From assembly GCA_958348565.1 (NCBI GenBank), contig CATVZP010000095.1, positions 1 to 7,617 on the forward strand: DNA of 7,617 bases, written 5' to 3'. The notes beneath the pieces are model-generated. The model was not told the DNA's origin and did not search any database. It worked only from the letters and a program-made list of their open reading frames with translations. Position numbers and translations under genes: made by a program. Shown in pieces: positions 1-5,644 of the stretch (its first letter is position 1; each line of letters begins with the position of its first letter). Source of the stretch: an uncultured Collinsella sp. Its GTDB lineage: Bacteria; Actinomycetota; Coriobacteriia; Coriobacteriales; Coriobacteriaceae.

Positions 1-46
1 CACATTAAGTGCTTTCCTTTGCGTGCGGAACTCGCGACAAACTTAA

Positions 47-75
47 CCCCCGCCCCCAGCCCCGGAGACCCTCCC
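47..75 (-). other. Canonical G-quadruplex motif (minus strand)
   Basis: Read on the minus strand this contains five G-runs of 3, 3, 4, 5 and 5 residues, separated by loops of 1 (A), 5 (TCTCC), 2 (CT) and 1 (C) nucleotides. That satisfies the usual G3+N1-7 rule for an intramolecular G-quadruplex with one spare run. Folding in DNA or RNA is inferred from the motif alone. It sits about 120 nt beyond the terminator of the phosphoesterase gene, so it is probably outside that transcript. Confidence 0.7.
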
Positions 76-105
76 TGCCGTCACTTTGTTCGAGTCGTTG
101 TTGTT

Positions 106-150
106 CCTCGCCGCTTCCGCGGCTCGAGGTCCCCGTTCTCCTCAGCGGGG
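106..150 (-). other. Two adjacent GC-rich hairpins, possible structured RNA
   Basis: Hairpin A pairs 106-110 with 125-129 and 111-114 with 119-122, with a 2-nt bulge at 123-124. Read on the minus strand its loop is GGAA, a GNRA-type tetraloop closed by a C-G pair, whereas the plus-strand loop is UUCC. Hairpin B pairs 131-135 with 146-150 around a 10-nt loop. Both are flanked by copies of GTTGTTGTT (97-105 and 161-169), which give unstructured AACAACAAC linkers on the minus strand. The tetraloop favours a minus-strand RNA. No convincing promoter was found, and no known RNA family was recognised. Confidence 0.35.
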
Positions 151-192
151 TTGCCTGATGGTTGTTGTTGAACTTCGGCCTTTGGCTCAAAG

Positions 193-227
193 AAAAACGG
201 GAGATGCGATCTGCATCCCCCGTTTTT
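193..227 (-). terminator. Bidirectional intrinsic terminator after the phosphoesterase gene
   Basis: A 15-bp stem with one A/C mismatch (193-207 with 213-227) surrounds a 5-nt loop. Its outer five pairs are A-T, so a T-run ends the hairpin whichever strand is transcribed. It begins 8 nt past the stop codon of the metallophosphoesterase gene, which makes it the natural 3' end of that transcript. It could also stop transcription entering from the left on the plus strand. Confidence 0.85.
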
Positions 228-234
228 GTTGCGT

Positions 235-702
235 TTACTCTAGGTCAATAAACTTGGTGCTCAGGATCTTGCCGTCTTTGACAAGCATTCTGGCCATGGT
301 GGGGCCTCTGGTGCCTCTGGGGTAGCTGGCGCTGCCTGGGTTGAGGACCAAGCAGTGGCCCACTTGGGCCTCTTTGGTTACGTGGGTGTGACCGTTGATG
401 GCTACGTCTACGGATCCCACGGGGAGATCTTCGCGGTAGTGGGCTACGGCGAATTTGAGTCCTTCGTAGGTGAAAAGGGCCAGACGGTCTACATCCGGGC
501 CGTAGTCGCGGTAGTAGTCGTTGTTTCCTAGGACCGCTCGCACGGGGGCGATGGTGCATAGATGCTCGTAATCCATCTCTGAGGTGAGGTCTCCCGCGTG
601 GATGATCAAATCTGCGCCCTTGAGCTCGTCCAGAAGCGCGGGCGAAAGATAGCCGTGGGTGTCCGAGATGATGTCGATGCGCTTGGCGCTTGCACTGTTC
701 AT
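235..702 (-). CDS. YfcE/MJ0936-type metallophosphoesterase
   Basis: A 155-residue, single-domain calcineurin-like phosphoesterase, expected to be a soluble cytoplasmic enzyme that hydrolyses phosphodiester or phosphomonoester bonds with two metal ions. The family signatures appear in order: SDTHG with D14 and H16, HAGD with D38, GNND with N60 and D62, an isolated histidine H88, NGHTH with H105 and H107, and NPGS at 121-124. The length is typical for the YfcE/MJ0936 family. The usual Thr-His-Gly stretch near the fifth ligand reads Ala-His-Tyr-Arg, so the metal-binding histidine stays but its context differs. The ATG at 702 has AAGAAGG at 709-715, six bases upstream. The gene lies alone between two terminators. 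Several arginines near the C-terminus use AGA, unlike the CGC-rich neighbours. The physiological substrate is unknown, and proteins of this family are often annotated only generically. Confidence 0.9.
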   Translation of the reverse strand: MNSASAKRIDIISDTHGYLSPALLDELKGADLIIHAGDLTSEMDYEHLCTIAPVRAVLGNNDYYRDYGPDVDRLALFTYEGLKFAVAHYREDLPVGSVDVAINGHTHVTKEAQVGHCLVLNPGSASYPRGTRGPTMARMLVKDGKILSTKFIDLE

Positions 703-738
703 GGGATCCCTTCTTCAAAACCAATTCGACGTATATAC

Positions 739-785
739 AAAAAGCCCCACGGCTCCGCAGACAATTGTCTACAGGGCTGCGGGGC
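739..785 (-). terminator. Intrinsic terminator after the first LytTR regulator
   Basis: On the minus strand the transcript passes the regulator's stop codon and, 8 nt later, enters a long imperfect hairpin. GCCCC pairs with GGGGC (744-748 with 781-785), and a perfect 12-bp palindrome (759-770) forms the tip. A run of five T follows (739-743). Mismatches lie in the middle of the stem. The hairpin probably ends the glycosyltransferase-kinase-regulator operon. The T-run lies only 36 nt before the phosphoesterase start codon, and I found no convincing promoter in that gap. Confidence 0.75.
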
Positions 786-792
786 CAGCGTG

Positions 793-1509
793 CTAGAGGC
801 TCAGGGCCTTCTTGAGCGGCACAACGCGGCGGCGCGAGACCGGCACGCGTTCGTCGACGCCCGTAATGCCCAGTTGGATAGCGCCCGAGGGCACCGTCTC
901 GACATCTGTGACGCACGCCAAGTTGACGATATAGCGGCGATGAACGCGAAAGAAGCCAAAGTCGCAAAGCTTGGCCTCGAACTGTGCCAGCGAAGTCGTC
1001 GATAGAAAACGATCATCGACGGTATAGATACAGGAGTAATCGTCCTTGGCCATGATGAAGCGAATGTCATCCACGGGAATGAGGACCTTACGGCCGCCCT
1101 TTTCCACCGGAATGCGCTCGATGGTGGCTTTGCTGTCCGTGACGGGCTTGGCGTGCTGCATGACCTTCTCGATCGCGCGATCCAGGCGTGCCTCCTCAAC
1201 CGGCTTCATTAGGTAATCGACGGCATCTACGTCGAACGCCTCGACGGCATGATCGCTATACGCGGTCACAAACACAATCGCCGGCGGATTCTTAAGCTTA
1301 TGTAGCGCCTCGGCAAGCTGCAGACCAGAAGCGCCGGGCATCGAGATATCGAGAAAGACGACATCGACGCGGCTTTCCATCAGCATCTCAATGGCGGAGC
1401 GGACGCTCGACGCCTCAGTGATCGTGCCGATCTTGCCCGTCTGCTCGAGCAAGAAGCGAAGTTCCGAACGGGCCGGGGCCTCATCATCCACAATCATCGC
1501 ACGCAGCAT
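793..1509 (-). CDS. LytTR-family response regulator (partner of the 1582-2925 kinase)
   Basis: A 238-residue transcription regulator of the LytR/AgrA type. The receiver domain spans about residues 3-118, with acidic pocket D8-D9, phospho-acceptor D54 in FLDISMPG, T82 and K102-P103. The LytTR DNA-binding domain spans about 132-238 and includes the typical FRVHRRYIVNL segment (about 187-197). The protein is complete. I choose the ATG at 1509 because the receiver domain begins right after it and an AAAGG sequence lies 10 nt upstream. A TTG start at 1533 would add eight residues and absorb that site. The gene follows its likely kinase gene by 72 nt, and a terminator lies just downstream. Such regulators usually bind pairs of direct repeats upstream of target genes. 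I did not find a clear pair in this window. Its receiver closely resembles that of the regulator at 6681-7415. Confidence 0.93.
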   Translation of the reverse strand: MLRAMIVDDEAPARSELRFLLEQTGKIGTITEASSVRSAIEMLMESRVDVVFLDISMPGASGLQLAEALHKLKNPPAIVFVTAYSDHAVEAFDVDAVDYLMKPVEEARLDRAIEKVMQHAKPVTDSKATIERIPVEKGGRKVLIPVDDIRFIMAKDDYSCIYTVDDRFLSTTSLAQFEAKLCDFGFFRVHRRYIVNLACVTDVETVPSGAIQLGITGVDERVPVSRRRVVPLKKALSL

Positions 1510-1540
1510 AGGGATTAAACCTTTCGTCAACAAACTACGC

Positions 1541-1569
1541 TGGGCATCCGCCGCTTGGCGTTGAGCCCA
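1541..1569 (-). other. Hairpin in the kinase-regulator spacer
   Basis: Two stacked stems, 1541-1545 with 1565-1569 (5 bp) and 1549-1552 with 1557-1560 (4 bp), are separated by a 3/4-nt internal loop. The structure lies in the 72-nt gap between the kinase stop and the regulator start. There is no clean T-run after it, so it is not a convincing terminator. It could stabilise or process the mRNA and set the kinase-to-regulator ratio, but this is inference. Confidence 0.4.
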
Positions 1570-1581
1570 TAGCCTTTTATT

Positions 1582-2925
1582 TTACTCTTGAATGTCAAAG
1601 ATGCTCTCTGACAAATCAAGATGCAGGAGCACTTTGGTGCCCTTGCCCGGCGCCGATTCGACGCGCGTATAAGAGTGCGGTCCATAAAAGCGATGGATGC
1701 GCTCAGAAATATTGTGCATGGCCACGCCGGCGCCGCCGCCTTGCGGGGAACTGGCATCGGGGCGGGCGGAGCGCTCATCAAACAGCCTGGCGGCGGTGCC
1801 CTCGTCCATGCCCACGCCGTTGTCGGCCACGGCAATCAGGATTGCGTCGTCGCCGTCTTGATGGACGGTCACATCGATCTGCAGGGCATCGCCATCGCCC
1901 ATGCCATGCCGCACGGCGTTCTCGACAATGGGCTGGATTACAAAGGCCGGGACCAACGTGTCCTCGACATCCTCGGAGACATCGAAGGTCGCCAGTACGC
2001 GGTCCTCGCCAAAGCGCGCCTTCTCAAACGTCAGGTAGCGCTTGGTCTGGGCAACCTCGCGCGAGACCGGGATAAGCGACCCCGAGTTGTCGAGCGTGGC
2101 GCGATAGAACGAGGAGAACTCGCGCAGCAGCTCGCGGGCACGCAGCGGGTCGGTACGCGTAAACGACGCGATGGTGTTGAGCGTGTTAAACAGAAAGTGC
2201 GGATTGATCTGCGCCTGCAGGGCACGCACCTCGGCACGGGCCGTGAGTTCCTTTTGCACCTCGAGCTCGTGGATGGCGAGCTGCGTGGACAGGATCTCGG
2301 CAAAACCCGAGGCGAGCGCATACTGGGTACGGTCGACGGCACGCGGGGTCTTGTAGTAGAACTTGAGCGTGCCGACGGTGCGGTCGCCCACCTTGATGGG
2401 CGCGATGATGCCGGCGGGAACATGGTTGTGCGAGCCATCCGCACCCACCACGTCCACCACGCGGTTGAACGACTGCACGATGCCGTGCTCAATGACGTAG
2501 CGCGTGGCAAGCGTATGGATGGGCGAATCGGGCAGCAGCTTTTCCTCGAACTCGCCCACGCAGGCCAGCACGTTGCCCTCATCGGTGATGGCAACGGTCA
2601 TGGCACGTGTCTCGGGCAGAATACGCCGGCACACCAAAAGCGCCGATTCCTGCGTCAGGCCGCCCTTAATGTCCTCGAGCATGGCCGAGGCAACCGAAAG
2701 CGTCTCCTCGGTGTACTGGGAGCGTACCGAATCGGGATTGAGCGTCAAAAAGATAAAGATGCACAGGAAGATGCACAGCAGCGCACAGGCGATCACCGTG
2801 GCAATCGGCTCAATGCCAGTCGCCAGGGCAAAGATAAAGTACACCAACACGCAAACGGCGCAGACAACGGCGATGATGCGAAAGATTGAAATTGAATTAT
2901 CGCGCTGGGCGCGGCGGTCGATCAT
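1582..2925 (-). CDS. LytS-like sensor histidine kinase
   Basis: A 447-residue membrane histidine kinase. Two hydrophobic helices (about 16-35 and 41-62) anchor the N-terminus with almost no external loop. A GAF-like region (about 75-220, including DGSHNHVPAGIIAPI) follows, resembling the cytosolic GAF of LytS proteins. Next comes the His_kinase domain (PF06580) with the phospho-acceptor motif AQINPHFLFNTLN (H243). The HATPase domain shows the N box VENAVRHG (N336), the G1 box ADNGVGM (D368) and the G2 box GGGAGVAMHN. Classical LytS has more membrane helices, so this is a short two-helix variant that more likely senses an intracellular or membrane signal. The ATG overlaps the stop of the glycosyltransferase gene (ATGA, 2922-2925), and GGAGGGGG lies just upstream, so the two are probably translationally coupled. 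The cognate regulator gene is next, 72 nt downstream. The ligand is unknown. Confidence 0.93.
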   Translation of the reverse strand: MIDRRAQRDNSISIFRIIAVVCAVCVLVYFIFALATGIEPIATVIACALLCIFLCIFIFLTLNPDSVRSQYTEETLSVASAMLEDIKGGLTQESALLVCRRILPETRAMTVAITDEGNVLACVGEFEEKLLPDSPIHTLATRYVIEHGIVQSFNRVVDVVGADGSHNHVPAGIIAPIKVGDRTVGTLKFYYKTPRAVDRTQYALASGFAEILSTQLAIHELEVQKELTARAEVRALQAQINPHFLFNTLNTIASFTRTDPLRARELLREFSSFYRATLDNSGSLIPVSREVAQTKRYLTFEKARFGEDRVLATFDVSEDVEDTLVPAFVIQPIVENAVRHGMGDGDALQIDVTVHQDGDDAILIAVADNGVGMDEGTAARLFDERSARPDASSPQGGGAGVAMHNISERIHRFYGPHSYTRVESAPGKGTKVLLHLDLSESIFDIQE

Positions 2926-4109
2926 TCAGCCCCCTCCAGGATGCTAATCAGTTGTGCGTCGCGCCAAAGTTCATCCATGATCTTGGGCCAGAAACTCTGA
3001 AAACGCAGGTAGCTTGCGGCGTTTTGGCGGGCATAGGTCTTGGCCTCGTCAATACCATGACGCCAGATGCGCAGATACCCCTCGTGCTCGCGGGTAAACA
3101 TGCTGCGAACCATGGCGGTCTTGCGCACGCGGTCGTCGAGCTCGCGCGAGATCCACGGACCCGGATAGGGCATGAGTGATGCGGCCGTAACCGGAATGAG
3201 CTCCTTTTGGTGCGCAGCGAACGTCAGCTTGGCCCGCTCGTAGTACCAACGGTACACGTCCTGCATAAAGCGCGGCGAGCGCTTCTCGGACTCGGGCGGC
3301 AGGTGGCGCACGGTCCACTCGTTATCGAACCACACGTCATAGCCGAGCATGCGCATGTTAAACAGGTAGTCCAGATCCTCGCCGCGGGTGATAAACGGGT
3401 CGAAGGCCACGCGCGTAAAGGCGCGGGCGTGCAGGGCCATCAGGCCGCCGCACACGTAATTGGAACGCGAGATGCGGGTGCCCGAGAGCGCCTTTTTCAT
3501 CCAGCGATTGAACTCGATACGCTTGGTCCACCAGCGATGGCAAATGCCCACTTTGTCCGTGGGAGCCAGCGGCGACCCGTCGCGATCGTAAAAGTATCCG
3601 CTCTTGACTAAAATCGGCAGGCCCTGACGCGTCTGTTGGCCCAGTGCATAGGTCGCACGCTTCATAAAGTCGGCATCGATGACGGTCTCGTCGTCATCCA
3701 AAAACACAACCGCGTCGTGCCCCAGCACCGCCGCACAGGCAAGACCCATGTTGCGGATGGCGCCGTAGCCGCGCAGGCTCACGCACTCGCCCGAGCCTTT
3801 GGGCGCGATCTGTGCCACGCGGTCGGCAACACGCGAAGCCTGAGTATTGGTAACGATGGTGACCTTAAGTGTGGGATGCGCATTAACGATTTCGTGCACG
3901 CGATGGGATACGTCGGCCGTGGCGGAAACCGGACAGACCACCAAGAGAATGATGCGCGGAATGTCGCGCACCTGTTCGAGCGAAGTCAGGCAGCGATCGA
4001 GCTCCGGGTTGGCGGCATTGAGCGACGTCGAGTGATCGTAGGTGCCGGGAGCGTTTGCTTGGGTATCATCGCCCGCCCAATATGTTGGGATCACAACCGT
4101 GGCGTTCAT
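2922..4109 (-). CDS. GT-A-fold glycosyltransferase (family 2-like)
   Basis: A 395-residue soluble protein with no membrane segment or signal peptide. It looks like a nucleotide-sugar-dependent glycosyltransferase of the GT-A fold. The motifs in order are VVIPTY (5-10), GAIRNMGL (116-123), the metal- and nucleotide-binding LDDDE (137-141), the acceptor-region segment CGGLMALHARAF (220-231), GEDLDY (243-248) and a histidine in TVRH (H269). The C-terminal ~100 residues are charged and helical and not assigned to a domain. The ATG at 4109 is chosen because AAGGAGGG lies 7 nt upstream. A longer GTG frame would run through the terminator and the ribosome binding site. It is the first gene of an operon with a LytS-like kinase and a LytTR regulator. 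The donor and acceptor cannot be deduced. Surface polysaccharide, glycolipid or a small glycosylated solute are all possible. Confidence 0.83.
   Translation of the reverse strand: MNATVVIPTYWAGDDTQANAPGTYDHSTSLNAANPELDRCLTSLEQVRDIPRIILLVVCPVSATADVSHRVHEIVNAHPTLKVTIVTNTQASRVADRVAQIAPKGSGECVSLRGYGAIRNMGLACAAVLGHDAVVFLDDDETVIDADFMKRATYALGQQTRQGLPILVKSGYFYDRDGSPLAPTDKVGICHRWWTKRIEFNRWMKKALSGTRISRSNYVCGGLMALHARAFTRVAFDPFITRGEDLDYLFNMRMLGYDVWFDNEWTVRHLPPESEKRSPRFMQDVYRWYYERAKLTFAAHQKELIPVTAASLMPYPGPWISRELDDRVRKTAMVRSMFTREHEGYLRIWRHGIDEAKTYARQNAASYLRFQSFWPKIMDELWRDAQLISILEGAE
2930..2937 (-). promoter_or_regulatory. Ribosome binding site for the kinase, inside the glycosyltransferase gene
   Basis: GGAGGGGG is encoded within the last codons of the glycosyltransferase gene, four bases before the kinase ATG. 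The perfect GGAGG core is seven bases from the start codon. With the four-base stop-start overlap this supports translational coupling. Confidence 0.8.
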
Positions 4110-4116
4110 ACCTTTA

Positions 4117-4124
4117 CCCTCCTT
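4117..4124 (-). promoter_or_regulatory. Ribosome binding site that sets the glycosyltransferase start
   Basis: AAGGAGGG, a near-perfect Shine-Dalgarno sequence, lies seven bases before the ATG at 4109. It fixes the start there rather than at the in-frame GTG at 4154. Only seven bases separate it from the T-run of the upstream terminator. Confidence 0.85.
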
Positions 4125-4131
4125 GCAACAC

Positions 4132-4167
4132 AAAAACGGGGCGCCGCCAAACACAGGCGACGCCCCG
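4132..4167 (-). terminator. Strong intrinsic terminator or attenuator before the glycosyltransferase operon
   Basis: The stem pairs 4137-4148 with 4156-4167: eleven GC pairs with one C/A mismatch around a 7-nt loop. On the minus strand it is followed immediately by five T (4132-4136). It lies about 125 nt beyond the transporter stop codon and ends 22 nt before the glycosyltransferase ATG, leaving no room for a promoter between. It may terminate transporter transcripts, or act as a leader attenuator for the glycosyltransferase-kinase-regulator operon. On the plus strand no T-run follows, so it is one-directional. Confidence 0.85.
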
Positions 4168-4196
4168 CGACCTAGCTGATTCCATCATACCCACTT

Positions 4197-4284
4197 GGGC
4201 TAAACATTGCTCGGAAGTCAGAATGATTTATGCGGCTACTTCCAAAAGAGTACTGCAGATAGGCACAATTGCTGCACTGAGCCC
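4197..4284 (-). other. Putative structured leader upstream of the terminator
   Basis: Read as minus-strand RNA, three complementary pairs can nest. The outer pair is GGGCU/AGCCC (4280-4284 with 4197-4201). Inside it are UGCAG/CUGCA (4272-4276 with 4254-4258) and an 8-bp UUGGAAGU/ACUUCCGA stem with one wobble (4238-4245 with 4211-4218). Together they would make a three-way junction some 30 nt before the terminator. Five-base stems are common by chance and only the 8-bp stem stands out. I recognise no riboswitch consensus. A TATGAT (4184-4189, minus) could instead be a -10 element, but no good -35 lies at the right distance. Confidence 0.3.
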
Positions 4285-4291
4285 GATTGCC

Positions 4292-5542
4292 TTACGCCGC
4301 CGCCTGAGCCATGCGGGACAGACGGACCAGCAGCACAAAGCCAACAACCAGCAGAACACCAATAGAAAGGACGCCCAGCGACGGGTTGCCGGTCAGCGAG
4401 GTGACAACCGACACCAGGAAGGTGCCCATAACGCTTGCGTAACGGCCAAAGATATCGAAGAAGCCGTAGTACTCGTTGGACTTTTCCTTAGGGATAATAC
4501 GACCGAAGTAGCTGCGGCTCAGCGCCTGCACGCCGCCTTGGAACAGGCCGACCAAAATAGCGAGCACCCAAAACTCAAAGGCGGTCTTCAAGAAAAACGC
4601 GGCAAAGAGCACGATGCCCATATAGGCGGCGACGGCCACCATGATCATGTTGAGCGTGCCCACGCGACCGGCGAGCTTGCCGTAGATGATGGCGGACGGG
4701 AAAGCGACGAACTGCGTAACGAGCAGCGCCAGCACCAGTTGGGTCGAGTCGATGCCCAGAGCCGATCCGTAGCTGGTTGCCATGGAAATGACCGTGTGCA
4801 CACCGTCGATGTAGAAGAAGAACGCGATCATGTAGACCAGCACGGTCTTGTTGTGGGCGATCTCGCGCATGGTGTGTCCGACCTCGGAGAACACGCCGCC
4901 CACGATGTGGCCGATGGTGTCCTCGGGACCGCGCTCGCGACCGTACTTTTGCTTATAGGTGCGAATGAGCGGCAGGGTAAAGATGAGCCACCAGGCACCG
5001 GTGATGACAAACGACAGACGCGTTGCCAGCATGGTGGGGACGCCAAGAGCGGGGCCACCCATGATAAGCGCCAGGCAGATGATGAACGGCACGGTGGAAC
5101 CGATGTAGCCCCAGGCATAGCCCGAGCTGGACACGGCGTCCATGCGCTCGTCGGTGGTAATGTCGGGCAGCATAGCGTCGTAGAACGTCATGGAAGAGTT
5201 AAGGCCGATGGTGCACAGCACGTACACGGTCAAAAATGCCATGGCGGACATGGGGATAGCCTGCGCCAGGCAAAGAACCAGGCCCGTGAGGAAGAAGCCC
5301 AAGAAGAACTTGATCTTGTTGCCGGCGTAATCGGCAAGCGCGCCCAGAATGGGCATGAGCATGGCAATGACCAGCGAGGCAATCGTCTGCGCGTTGCCCC
5401 AGGCGACCACCAGGTCTGCCGAGGAAGCACCGGTATTGATGGCGTTAAAGTAGATGGGCACCACCGAGGTATTGAGCAGCACGAGGGCCGAGTTGCCCAC
5501 ATCGTACATAACCCAGTTACGCTCGAGCTTGGTGTATTTCAT
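4292..5542 (-). CDS. Atg22/UMF1-type major facilitator transporter
   Basis: A 416-residue integral membrane protein of about twelve helices, resembling the UMF1/Atg22-like branch (PF11700) of the major facilitator superfamily. Supporting motifs are WVMYDVGNSA near the N-terminus (10-19), a motif-A-like PILGALADYAGNK after the second helix (64-76), FYDAMLPDI (120-128), SSGYAWGYIGS (139-149), and GGVQALSRSYFGRIIP (336-351) followed by NEYYGFFDIFGRYASVMG. It should sit in the cytoplasmic membrane and move a small solute, perhaps amino acids by analogy to yeast Atg22. The bacterial substrate is not known. The ATG at 5542 fits the family N-terminus and has GAAGGGG upstream. A 31-residue upstream extension in the same frame has no family support. 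It lies 102 nt after the phospholipase-like gene, with no strong terminator between, so the two may share a transcript. Confidence 0.9.
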   Translation of the reverse strand: MKYTKLERNWVMYDVGNSALVLLNTSVVPIYFNAINTGASSADLVVAWGNAQTIASLVIAMLMPILGALADYAGNKIKFFLGFFLTGLVLCLAQAIPMSAMAFLTVYVLCTIGLNSSMTFYDAMLPDITTDERMDAVSSSGYAWGYIGSTVPFIICLALIMGGPALGVPTMLATRLSFVITGAWWLIFTLPLIRTYKQKYGRERGPEDTIGHIVGGVFSEVGHTMREIAHNKTVLVYMIAFFFYIDGVHTVISMATSYGSALGIDSTQLVLALLVTQFVAFPSAIIYGKLAGRVGTLNMIMVAVAAYMGIVLFAAFFLKTAFEFWVLAILVGLFQGGVQALSRSYFGRIIPKEKSNEYYGFFDIFGRYASVMGTFLVSVVTSLTGNPSLGVLSIGVLLVVGFVLLVRLSRMAQAAA

Positions 5543-5644
5543 GGACAGGGCCCCTTCGTATTTCGCCCGATATGCAGTTAGTTCATCGTACCCCAATTGT
5601 CCAGAGGCGCCGGTAAGGATTCGGCAAAGGGGCACGCACGAGCC

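Larger units (their letters stand above)
1..192. other. Gene-free segment at the window edge
   Basis: No open reading frame here has a credible ribosome binding site or recognisable protein content. The segment holds a run of C-rich tracts (G-rich on the minus strand), two adjacent GC-rich hairpins, and at its left edge the start of an inverted repeat (CAC at 1-3, ATTAA, GTG at 9-11) that may continue outside the window. A 61-codon TTG-start frame on the minus strand (190 to 5) is low-complexity and partly overlaps the structured DNA, so I do not call it. The segment may be a long untranslated region, a small RNA, or the upstream region of a minus-strand gene beyond the edge. Confidence 0.5.

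Noticed and set aside
84..105. A T-loop-like GTTCGAGTC suggesting a tRNA
   Set aside because: The flanking bases do not form the five-pair T-stem, and no acceptor or anticodon arm could be found.
5..190. A 61-codon minus-strand frame with a TTG start
   Set aside because: Low-complexity protein rich in Arg, Gly and Ser, running through the hairpins and the G-quadruplex motif, with no credible ribosome binding site.
1534..1571. An 11-codon mini-frame in the kinase-regulator gap
   Set aside because: The AAAAGG before it is only two bases from the ATG, and the frame coincides with the hairpin.
1621..2889. A 422-codon plus-strand frame opposite the complete kinase
   Set aside because: No recognisable motifs, and the opposite strand encodes all the kinase boxes in order.
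4110..4189. A 24-codon leader-peptide frame starting at the ATGATG near 4188 and ending just before the glycosyltransferase ATG
   Set aside because: No proper ribosome binding site and no run of regulatory codons. It simply reads through the terminator.
4110..4291. LytTR-type direct-repeat binding sites upstream of the operon
   Set aside because: One near-match (AATGTTTAG, minus strand) was seen but no second copy at the expected spacing, so no operator is called.
4055..5581. A 508-codon plus-strand frame opposite the transporter
   Set aside because: Rich in His, Gln, Arg, Gly and Asp with no domain pattern. It is antisense to a well-supported membrane protein, typical of a GC-rich shadow frame.
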